Origin: Rhizobium aethiopicum
GTDB taxonomy: Bacteria > Pseudomonadota > Alphaproteobacteria > Rhizobiales > Rhizobiaceae
Assembly: GCF_900094625.1 (NCBI RefSeq)
Contig: NZ_FMAJ01000008.1
Location: 1 to 64,000, forward strand
Direction of reading: 5' to 3'
Length of the DNA stretch: 64,000 nt
Below the pieces are notes generated by a model that was given only the letters and a program-made list of their open reading frames with translations, was not told where the DNA came from and made no database searches. Shown here one piece after another: positions 57,902-64,000 of this stretch. Numbering within the stretch: the first letter of the stretch is position 1; each line of letters begins with the position of its first letter. A program made the translations under genes and the position numbers.

Positions 57902-58573
57902 ATGACCGCAGAAACGAAGCGCATCCCGGAGAATGAAGCGGATATGGGTACGACTGGCATCATCATCGGCGAGGACGGCAGGAGCCGCTGCCACTGGCAT
58001 GCCAACCTGCCGGATTATCTCAGATACCACGACGAGGAATGGGGCCGCCCTGTCACCGACGATACCCGGCTCTTCGAGAAGATCTGCCTCGAAGGATTCC
58101 AATCCGGCCTTTCCTGGCTGACCATCCTGCGCAAGCGGGAGAATTTCCGCGCCGCCTTCGCCGGCTTCGATTTCGACAAGGTTGCCCTCTTCGGCGACAA
58201 GGATGTAGCCCGCTGCCTTGCCGATGCCGGCATTATCCGCCATCGCGGAAAGATTGTTTCGACGATCAACAATGCCCAGCGCGCCATCGAACTCCGCGAC
58301 GAATTCGGCTCACTCGCCCATTATTTCTGGCGCTACGAGCCCGGCCACAACGAGCGGCCGGCGGTCGTCGACCGAGACCATATCGTCGCCAATCCGACGA
58401 CGCCGACATCGGTGCTCATTTCGAAGGATCTGAAGAAGCGCGGCTGGACCTTTGTCGGCCCGACCACAGTTTATGCCTTCATGCAGGCGATGGGCCTCGT
58501 CAACGATCATCTGGAGGGCTGCTTCTGCCGGCCCGAGGTGGAGGCGATGCGCGCCGCCTTGGTTCGACCATGA
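57902..58573 (+). CDS. tag: DNA-3-methyladenine glycosylase I
   Basis: A 223-residue base-excision enzyme that removes 3-methyladenine from DNA. Family landmarks: 'RCHWHANLPDYLRYHDEEWG' (zinc-binding Cys and His), 'FEKICLEGFQSGLSWLTILR', 'NARAIGKIV'-like 'RKIVSTINNAQRAIELRDEF', and the last zinc ligands in 'NDHLEGCFCRP' (H-x3-C). The N-terminus is slightly longer than in E. coli Tag; ATG 57902 is used rather than an upstream in-frame codon. The stop overlaps the start of the next gene. Confidence 0.93.
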   Translation: MTAETKRIPENEADMGTTGIIIGEDGRSRCHWHANLPDYLRYHDEEWGRPVTDDTRLFEKICLEGFQSGLSWLTILRKRENFRAAFAGFDFDKVALFGDKDVARCLADAGIIRHRGKIVSTINNAQRAIELRDEFGSLAHYFWRYEPGHNERPAVVDRDHIVANPTTPTSVLISKDLKKRGWTFVGPTTVYAFMQAMGLVNDHLEGCFCRPEVEAMRAALVRP

Positions 58574-59076
58574 AAGATCTGTCCGTGAAAATATCGATCG
58601 CTGCGGTTGCCCTGTTCTTCTTGCCGGCCTTTGCCATGGCGCAGACGCCGCAGCTCGATCCCGGCGAGAAACTGGAGAAGCTGCAGTTCCCGGCTGTCAC
58701 CATGCAGCTTAAGGGATGGACGAAATTCGGCAACGGCCATGTCTACACGCTGCCGGTGCGCGCCGGTCAGCATGTGAAGATCGATTTTTCCACCAGGAGC
58801 AAATTTGCCTTCCTGGCGATCTTCGACCTGTCGAAACCCGATGACGAGGCTTTTTTCGGCACCGATGAAGACGGCATGAGCTTTCAGACGACGGTGAAGG
58901 AAAACACCACCTGGCTGCTGCGCCCCTATTACTCCAAGGTCTCGCCGCGCCGCGGCCTCGGCGCTCCCTTCAGCATCCTGATCGCGCCGTTGGCGGCCGC
59001 CCCGCAGCAGCCGCCGCCGCCCGCCGAGCCGGAAACTCCATCGCTGTTTCCGAAGGCGCCGCCCAAGGCGAAATGA
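58570..59076 (+). CDS. Secreted protein of unknown function
   Basis: A 168-residue protein with a signal peptide ('ISIAAVALFFLPAFAMA' then QT), a β-rich middle ('HVYTLPVRAGQHVKIDFSTR', 'LAIFDLSKPDDEAFFGTDED') and a proline-rich tail ending 'SLFPKAPPKAK'. The middle recalls small β-sandwich periplasmic domains, but no named family is recognised. It overlaps tag by four bases (ATGA), so it is co-translated with it; a functional link to DNA repair is not obvious. Confidence 0.72.
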   Translation: MKDLSVKISIAAVALFFLPAFAMAQTPQLDPGEKLEKLQFPAVTMQLKGWTKFGNGHVYTLPVRAGQHVKIDFSTRSKFAFLAIFDLSKPDDEAFFGTDEDGMSFQTTVKENTTWLLRPYYSKVSPRRGLGAPFSILIAPLAAAPQQPPPPAEPETPSLFPKAPPKAK

Positions 59077-59085
59077 GGCACGGCC

Positions 59086-59793
59086 CTACTGTGCGAGCCG
59101 TTCGATCAGCTCGCGCAACTCGCCGAGGTGGTCGATCTTGCGGAAACGCGGCGCCTCCTTCGGCTCGTCCACATGTTCGAGCACCCAGGTGAGTTCGTGC
59201 GGCACGAAGACGCCGTAGCTGCCGGCTGCGATCGCCGGAACGATATCCGATTTCAGGGAATTGCCGACCATCATCGCCCGCTCCGGCCCGTCACCCAACT
59301 TGGCGAAGATGCGGCGATAGGTGACGGCCGTCTTGTCGGAAACGATCTCGACGGCATCGAAAAAGTCGCCGAGCCCGGATTGGGCGAGCTTACGCTCCTG
59401 GTCGAAGAGATCGCCCTTGGTGATCATGACAAGCAGATATTTGCCGGCGAGCGCCTCCAGCGTGTCGCGCGCATGCGGCATGGTCTCGACCGGATGGCCG
59501 AGAAGGTCGCGGCCGGTATCGAGGATCTTGGCAATGACGCTGGCCGGCACCTTGCCTTCGGTGATCTCGATCGCCGTCTCGATCATCGACAACGTGAAGC
59601 CCTTGATGCCGAAGCCGTAATGCCGAAGGTTGCGTTTTTCGGCCTCCAGCAGCCGCTCGGAAATCTTCGGGCCTTCGGCGAAATCGGCGAGAAGCTTGGT
59701 AAAATGGGCTTCCGTCAGTCGGTAATATTGTTCGTTCTGCCAAAGCGTGTCGTCGGCATCGAAGCCGATCGTCGTCAGTGCTCGCGTCGTCAC
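59086..59793 (-). CDS. HAD-superfamily hydrolase
   Basis: A 235-residue haloacid-dehalogenase-type phosphatase. Motif I is 'TIGFDADDTLWQNEQYY' (DxD with the nucleophile), motif II lies in 'LLVMITKGDLFDQERKLAQS' (T/S-K/G), and motif IV is 'MMVGNSLKSDIVPAIAAGSY' (GxxxD). The cap region between is helical. The substrate, probably a small phosphorylated metabolite, is unknown. The start is GTG 59793. It converges on the secreted protein gene at 58570-59076. Confidence 0.85.
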   Translation of the reverse strand: MTTRALTTIGFDADDTLWQNEQYYRLTEAHFTKLLADFAEGPKISERLLEAEKRNLRHYGFGIKGFTLSMIETAIEITEGKVPASVIAKILDTGRDLLGHPVETMPHARDTLEALAGKYLLVMITKGDLFDQERKLAQSGLGDFFDAVEIVSDKTAVTYRRIFAKLGDGPERAMMVGNSLKSDIVPAIAAGSYGVFVPHELTWVLEHVDEPKEAPRFRKIDHLGELRELIERLAQ

Positions 59794-60030
59794 ATGCGCA
59801 CCTCTTGAACTATGGCCGGCAATTTATCGGCCGCCTGTGTCGAGACAAGGGCACCGCTTCCTATGCGGCAAGGCCTGGCGTTGAAAAGCGCCGCCGCCGC
59901 ACTACATCGGATTGGCCTCACCCAGCAGCCAGCCACGGCTGTGCCTGTCGCGCGCAGGCCAATAATCAAAAAATGAAGTTCTTAAGTTCGCAAGTCCCTC
60001 TTGCGGCAGATACAAAGGATTTTTTCGACC

Positions 60031-61080
60031 ATGCGTTACAACCAACTCGGAAATACGGGGCTTTTCGTCTCGGAAATCTGCCTGGGCACGATGACCTTCG
60101 GCGAAGCCAAAGAAGGCAGCATGTGGGGCGCCATCGCCGATGTCGACCAGAACGCCGCCGACCGGATCGTCGAGCGCTCGCTGGCATCAGGCGTCAATTT
60201 CATCGACACGGCCGACGTCTATTCATCCGGCGAATCCGAGCGGCTGCTCGGCCAGGCGCTGAAGAACCTCGACATCCCGCGCAAGGACGTCGTCATCGCC
60301 ACCAAGGTCTATGGCGTCATGGGCGACAAGCCGAACGACCGCGGCGCGTCGCGTGGCCACATCATGGATTCGGTCGAGGCAAGCCTGAAGCGGCTGCAGA
60401 CCGATCATATCGACCTCTATCAGATCCACGCGACCGATACGGTAACGCCGATCGAGGAGACGCTGCGCGCCCTCGACGATCTCGTTTCCCGCGGCCTCGT
60501 GCGTTATATCGGCGTCTCCAACTGGCAGGCCTGGCGCATTGCCAAGGCGCTCGGTGTCTCCGAACGCCGCGGCTTTGCCCGTTTCGAGACGGTGCAGGCC
60601 TATTATTCCATCGCCGGCCGCGATCTCGAACGGGACATCGTGCCGATGATGCAGGAAGAAAAGCTCGGCCTGATGGTCTGGTCGCCCCTCGCCGGCGGCC
60701 TGCTCTCCGGCAAATATGGTCCGGGTGCCGCCGGCAACGGCGAAGGCCGCCGCGCCAGCTTCGATTTCCCGCCGGTCGACAGGGACAGGGCCTGGGCCTG
60801 CGTCGCCGCCATGCGCGAGATCGCCGAAAAGCATGGCGCCAGCGTCGCAACCGTCGCGCTCGCCTATATCCTAGCCAAGCCTTTCGTCACCTCGGTCATC
60901 ATCGGCGCCAAGCGCGTCGATCAGCTCGACCAGAACCTTGCCGCCGTCAGGCTGAAGCTGGACGAAGGCGATATGCAGAGGCTCGACGAGGTAAGCGCGC
61001 TGGCCCCTGAATATCCGGGCTGGATGCTCGCCCGCCAGGCCGCCGGTCGCCGCCCGGTCGATTTCGAGCCGAAGGATTGA
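60031..61080 (+). CDS. Aldo/keto reductase
   Basis: A 349-residue NADPH-dependent oxidoreductase of the AKR superfamily. Visible are 'NTGLFVSEICLGTMTFGEAK', the catalytic Asp and Tyr in 'FIDTADVYSSGESERLLGQA', the catalytic Lys in 'VVIATKVYG', the His in 'DHIDLYQIHATDTVTPIEET' and the NADPH-binding 'SVIIGAKRVDQLDQNL'. It resembles the AKR11/AKR12-like group (YajO/YghZ-like). ATG 60031 is chosen; the longer TTG start is unlikely. The substrate is unknown. Confidence 0.9.
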   Translation: MRYNQLGNTGLFVSEICLGTMTFGEAKEGSMWGAIADVDQNAADRIVERSLASGVNFIDTADVYSSGESERLLGQALKNLDIPRKDVVIATKVYGVMGDKPNDRGASRGHIMDSVEASLKRLQTDHIDLYQIHATDTVTPIEETLRALDDLVSRGLVRYIGVSNWQAWRIAKALGVSERRGFARFETVQAYYSIAGRDLERDIVPMMQEEKLGLMVWSPLAGGLLSGKYGPGAAGNGEGRRASFDFPPVDRDRAWACVAAMREIAEKHGASVATVALAYILAKPFVTSVIIGAKRVDQLDQNLAAVRLKLDEGDMQRLDEVSALAPEYPGWMLARQAAGRRPVDFEPKD

Positions 61081-61137
61081 CGTGTCGGTGTTTTGCCACG
61101 GCTGTCCGGTTCGCGCCGAATGCCGCCCTCACCGTAA

Positions 61138-61235
61138 CCCTCTCCCCGTAAACGGGGCGAGGGACGTGCCAGGCGCAACGTTGAGATGGAGGAAGCGGTG
61201 CGGCATGTCCCTTCTCCCCGCGGGCGGGGAGAAGG
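61138..61235. repeat. Pair of short palindromic repeats (rhizobial REP/RIME type)
   Basis: Two hairpins with similar arms follow the aldo/keto reductase gene: CCCTCTCCCCGT and ACGGGGCGAGGG (61138-61163), and CCTTCTCCCCG with GCGGGGAGAAGG (61210-61235). Such CCCTCTCCCC/GGGGAGAAGG palindromes are common between genes in Rhizobiales. Confidence 0.7.
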
Positions 61236-61271
61236 TGGCGGCAGCGGGATGAGGGGCTGATCGAGTATGAC

Positions 61272-61295
61272 GAACGCCTGTAATATCAGGCGTTC
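61272..61295. terminator. Hairpin between convergent genes
   Basis: GAACGCCTG (61272-61280) and CAGGCGTTC (61287-61295) form a perfect 9-bp stem with a six-base loop. It is 16 bp after the stop of the DUF305 gene on the minus strand; T-runs are weak on both sides. Confidence 0.5.
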
Positions 61296-61310
61296 CCCTT
61301 CACCAGGCGA

Positions 61311-61670
61311 TTACTTCCCGTGGGCCTTGAGCCAGTCGTTCATTTCCTTGATCTCGGCTTCCTGTGCCTTGATGACGGCTTCTGCGAGCTTGCGCAGATC
61401 GGGGTCCTTTCCGTATTGAAGTTCGATCTTGGCCATGTCGATCGCTCCCTGATGGTGGGGGATCATGCTGCGGACGAAATCCGTATCGGCGTCGCCGCTG
61501 TACGTCATCATCATATCCTTGTGCATCTTGTCGTTCGCCTTTTTGAACGCCTGACTGGAGGCCTCATGCCCGGCCATCGGCTTGCTCATGTCCATGGGCT
61601 TGTCTTCGGCAAGGGCGGGGGCGGCGAGGGCAGAGAGCATTGCGGTGAGGGCGATGATTTTCAAAGACAT
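61311..61670 (-). CDS. DUF305 (metal-binding) secreted protein
   Basis: A 119-residue protein with a signal peptide ('MSLKIIALTAMLSALAAPAL' then AEDK) and the DUF305 region with the di-histidine 'RSMIPHHQGAIDMAKIELQY' near residue 70. The N-terminal mature part is methionine-rich ('KPMDMSKPMAGHEA'), as in proteins that bind copper or silver. It probably sits in the periplasm. ATG 61670 is preferred, since the signal peptide starts there. The next gene upstream on the strand is also Met/Cys/His-rich. Confidence 0.82.
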   Translation of the reverse strand: MSLKIIALTAMLSALAAPALAEDKPMDMSKPMAGHEASSQAFKKANDKMHKDMMMTYSGDADTDFVRSMIPHHQGAIDMAKIELQYGKDPDLRKLAEAVIKAQEAEIKEMNDWLKAHGK

Positions 61671-61744
61671 GAGAGTTCCTTCACTGTCTGACAATAGATT
61701 TCCGGGCGGCGCGCCCCGCCCGTTGGGCATGGATGAATGCGAAG

Positions 61745-62107
61745 TCAGAACATTCGGGGAGGGGGCGCCAGCGGAGCAGGGCGGTTGTCATCCAGGACGC
61801 GGGCAAGCGCCGGCGCGGGATAGAGGAAAACCGGCTTTGCGTCGCGGTCCGCCATGGCCGCCGGCGGCAGACATGCCGCGCAAAGCGGCATGTGCGCAGC
61901 CCTGCCGGTAGCGCGGGGATCTTTCAGCGCCTCCGCCTTACCCGTAGCTGCGGGCATGTTCATCCCGGCCATTGCGTGGTCCATGGTGGCGGACTTCGGC
62001 GCAGCCGGCCGGTTCATTGATGTGCAGATCGGACAGCCAGCCCATGCGGACATGGCACTGTAGACCAGCCAGCCGAGTATCATCGTCATCAGAGCGATCA
62101 TGCGCAT
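61745..62107 (-). CDS. Small Cys/Met/His-rich secreted protein
   Basis: A 120-residue protein with a signal peptide or membrane anchor ('MIALMTMILGWLVYSAMSAW', then AGCPICTSM) and two CxxC motifs ('CPIC' and 'CAAC'). Methionine- and histidine-rich stretches ('MDHAMAGMNMPAATG') lie in the mature part. The composition suggests metal binding, likely copper, and fits the neighbouring DUF305 gene. No named family is recognised. Confidence 0.65.
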   Translation of the reverse strand: MRMIALMTMILGWLVYSAMSAWAGCPICTSMNRPAAPKSATMDHAMAGMNMPAATGKAEALKDPRATGRAAHMPLCAACLPPAAMADRDAKPVFLYPAPALARVLDDNRPAPLAPPPRMF

Positions 62108-62188
62108 GACCTCAATGTAGGCAAATCCCGGCGCAGGCCAAGTCCTGAACGTGACGTCTCGATCGATCGCGGCCGCGCGCCACGCCTT

Positions 62189-62944
62189 TCACCAGGCGGC
62201 AAGCACCTTGTGCTCGATGCGGTAATCCCCGCTTTCTTCGCCGAGCGGCGCGACCGGCCATGTCCATGAGGCTTTTGCCGACGGCGGGGCGACGCCGTGC
62301 AACAGGTCGGCCTCCTCATGCGTTTTGCCGTTGCGGTCGACGACGGCATAGGCGATGTCGGTCACGAGGCAATGCTGGCAGGGAAGTCCCGAAAGTCCGG
62401 TGAGATGCGCCGCGATCAGCCTTTCCACCGCATCTTCGGGCATTCGACCGGCCTCGGTTTCATGGCGCCGCTTCACGCCGCGGCCGATCTGTGACAGGAG
62501 ATTGGCAGAAACCACGAAATCGAGATAGGGCACGGAGCGCAGGAAGCCGAGGGGTTCGAGCTCTTGGCCGGCGGCGAGATCGTCATAGCCGGAGAGGTCG
62601 CGCTCGATCAGCCGGACGTTGCGATAGCGTTTAGCCGCAAGCCACAGCCGCACTGAGGCGAGATGAACGAGATCGATGAGCACGACCGCGTCGAAATCGC
62701 GCGCCAGTTCTTCGATCGGCACGTCCCGCAACAGGCCGGAGCCAAGCACGACCGCGGTCCGTTTCTGACGGAGTCCGGCCGCCGCCGCGCGGATCGCGTT
62801 GCGGCTCTTCTCCTCGTGGTCGGCCCAATCCTCGGCGCAGCGCCCGGCCCGTGACCAGAGATTGACCGAATAGCGGATGAACTTCCGATGCGGCTTGCCG
62901 GTCAGCGGCAATGTCGCGGCATAGAGTAGTGCCTCGGTGATCAT
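62189..62944 (-). CDS. Hypothetical protein, SAM-methyltransferase-like fold
   Basis: A 251-residue protein. 'TAVVLGSGLLRDVPIEELAR' and 'DFDAVVLIDLVHLASVRLWL' look like the start of a Rossmann-type methyltransferase (glycine-rich loop, then an acidic residue), and 'YLDFVVSANLLSQIGRGVKR' fits the post-motif region. The N-terminal ~60 residues are basic and tryptophan-containing ('NLWSRAGRCAEDWADHEEKS'). The reaction is unknown. It is divergent from hisS. Confidence 0.6.
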   Translation of the reverse strand: MITEALLYAATLPLTGKPHRKFIRYSVNLWSRAGRCAEDWADHEEKSRNAIRAAAAGLRQKRTAVVLGSGLLRDVPIEELARDFDAVVLIDLVHLASVRLWLAAKRYRNVRLIERDLSGYDDLAAGQELEPLGFLRSVPYLDFVVSANLLSQIGRGVKRRHETEAGRMPEDAVERLIAAHLTGLSGLPCQHCLVTDIAYAVVDRNGKTHEEADLLHGVAPPSAKASWTWPVAPLGEESGDYRIEHKVLAAW

Positions 62945-63078
62945 GAGCAGGTCCGCATTGTGAAGAATGCCTCTTGTTCAATCGATTCTGGCAGCGCCAC
63001 CAAGGCCCTTCGCCCTTGCCGCTCCCCGCCCAATCCGCTAGGACACCGCCACTGTCACAGTCAGTGGAATTCCCGGAA

Positions 63079-64000
63079 ATGAACGACAAGCAGAAGAAAC
63101 CGCAAAAGCTCAAGGCCCGCCTGCCGCGCGGCTTCGTCGACCGTGCGGCCGGCGATATCCGCGCCGTCAACGAGATGACGGCAAAGATCCGGGAAGTCTA
63201 TGAGCATTATGGTTTCGACCCTGTGGAAACGCCGCTGTTCGAATATACCGATGCGCTGGGCAAGTTCCTGCCCGACAGCGACCGGCCGAACGAGGGGGTC
63301 TTCTCGCTGCAGGACGACGACGAGCAATGGATGTCGTTGCGCTACGACTTGACAGCTCCGCTCGCGCGCCACGTCGCCGAGAATTTCAACGAGATCCAGC
63401 TTCCCTACCGCACCTATCGCGCCGGCTACGTCTTCCGCAATGAGAAGCCGGGTCCCGGCCGCTTCCGCCAGTTCATGCAGTTCGATGCCGATACGGTCGG
63501 CGCGCCGGGTGTTCAGGCCGATGCCGAAATGTGCATGATGATGGCCGATACGCTGGAAGCCCTCGGCATCAAGCGCGGCGACTATGTCATCCGCGTCAAC
63601 AACCGCAAGGTTCTGGATGGCGTGCTGGAGGCGATCGGCCTCGGCGGCGGCGACAAGGCCGGTCAGCGGTTGAACGTCCTGCGCGCCATCGACAAGCTCG
63701 ACAAGTTCGGTCCGGAGGGCGTGGCGCTGCTGCTCGGTCCCGGCCGCAAGGATGAATCAGGCGACTTCACCAAGGGCGCTGGGCTCGACCAGGCGCAGAT
63801 CGACAAGGTTCTGTTCTTCGTCGGCATCAGGGATTATGCCGAAAGCGCCGGACGCCTCGCCGAACTCGTCGCGGGAACGTCGAAGGGCGGCGAAGGCGTC
63901 GACGAGCTGAATTTCATCGGCGCGCTCGTTGCGAGCGCCGGTTATAGCGCCGACCGCATCAAGATCGACCCCTCCGTCGTGCGCGGCCTCGAATATTATA
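63079..64000 (+). CDS. hisS: Histidyl-tRNA synthetase (cut by right window edge)
   Basis: The first 307 codons of a class II aminoacyl-tRNA synthetase that charges tRNA-His. The frame opens at ATG 63079 and stays open to the window end. Motif 1 region 'LPRGFVDRAAGDIRAVNEMT', motif 2 'YRTYRAGYVFRNEKPGPGRF' with 'RQFMQFDADTVG', and the histidine-A-like 'RGLEYY' at the very end are visible. The rest, with motif 3 and the anticodon-binding domain, lies outside. In alphaproteobacteria hisS is often followed by hisZ-hisG, which cannot be checked here. Confidence 0.93.
   Translation, partial: MNDKQKKPQKLKARLPRGFVDRAAGDIRAVNEMTAKIREVYEHYGFDPVETPLFEYTDALGKFLPDSDRPNEGVFSLQDDDEQWMSLRYDLTAPLARHVAENFNEIQLPYRTYRAGYVFRNEKPGPGRFRQFMQFDADTVGAPGVQADAEMCMMMADTLEALGIKRGDYVIRVNNRKVLDGVLEAIGLGGGDKAGQRLNVLRAIDKLDKFGPEGVALLLGPGRKDESGDFTKGAGLDQAQIDKVLFFVGIRDYAESAGRLAELVAGTSKGGEGVDELNFIGALVASAGYSADRIKIDPSVVRGLEYY

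Noticed and set aside
61138..61235. Two similar palindromes that could suggest a short CRISPR array.
   Set aside because: Only two copies, different arms and high internal symmetry; they fit the common rhizobial intergenic palindromes.

Overview
The window looks like chromosomal DNA of a Rhizobium (R. etli / R. leguminosarum / R. phaseoli group). The evidence is the order and type of genes: a fucose-type O-antigen cluster with Wzm/Wzt, a NoeA-like protein, a plant-type glutamate-cysteine ligase, glcDEF, a Ppx-RlmE pair, GuaB and HisS. Rhizobial palindromic intergenic repeats and an EcfG-type stress promoter agree. The right part is visibly GC-rich with strong third-position G/C bias. The left part is more AT-rich and mosaic. 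The species is an inference, not a measured result.

Left accessory part (1-28 kb). Three insertion sequences are nested at the left edge: an IS110-type tail sits in the tnpC gene of an IS66-type element, which itself cut an IS3-type element. A tight nine-gene minus-strand operon follows (14256 down to 3304). Its order of transcription is wzm, wzt, two methyltransferases, a 995-residue glycosyltransferase with three catalytic domains, two GDP-mannose dehydratase-like enzymes, GDP-fucose synthase and one more glycosyltransferase. It should make a methylated, deoxyhexose-rich O-antigen and export it by the ABC-transporter route. Divergent from it lie a small membrane protein with a hairpin over its ribosome binding site and a NoeA-like protein whose N-terminal half carries a kinase-like motif. 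Two related IS3 elements, one inside the other, come next, then a dead gmd-fcl remnant on the plus strand. After these lie a three-gene envelope/stress operon with an EcfG-type promoter, a run of methyltransferase, ArsR regulator, SRPBCC protein and ClpP paralogue, and several small genes (SUKH, GFA, ribbon-helix-helix, secreted and membrane peptides). The part ends with a C-terminal ligD fragment abutting the 3' end of tRNA-Gln, which looks like the boundary with the core chromosome.

Core part (28-64 kb). These are mostly housekeeping genes: ppx/gppA, rlmE, an MFS pump, an MBL-fold hydrolase, guaB, a MAPEG protein, a large autotransporter, TetR and LysR regulators, a DUF1127 protein, a DUF937-like protein, gshA, rsmE, a Pit phosphate transporter and a NUDIX hydrolase. 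A 0.95-kb stretch without a recognisable gene, a GNAT acetyltransferase and a decayed adenosylhomocysteinase-like gene follow. Then come a LysR gene divergent from glcDEF, an outer-membrane protein, two L,D-transpeptidases, tag, a HAD hydrolase, an aldo/keto reductase, two small metal-type secreted proteins and the start of hisS, which runs off the right edge.

I did not find a clear defence island, CRISPR array or prophage. The most interesting candidate is the O-antigen locus: methyltransferases, one with a coiled-coil tail, a possible kinase-methyltransferase and a Wzt with a C-terminal glycan-binding domain together suggest methyl-capped, length-controlled O-antigen export. The translational-control hairpin next to it is also worth a look.
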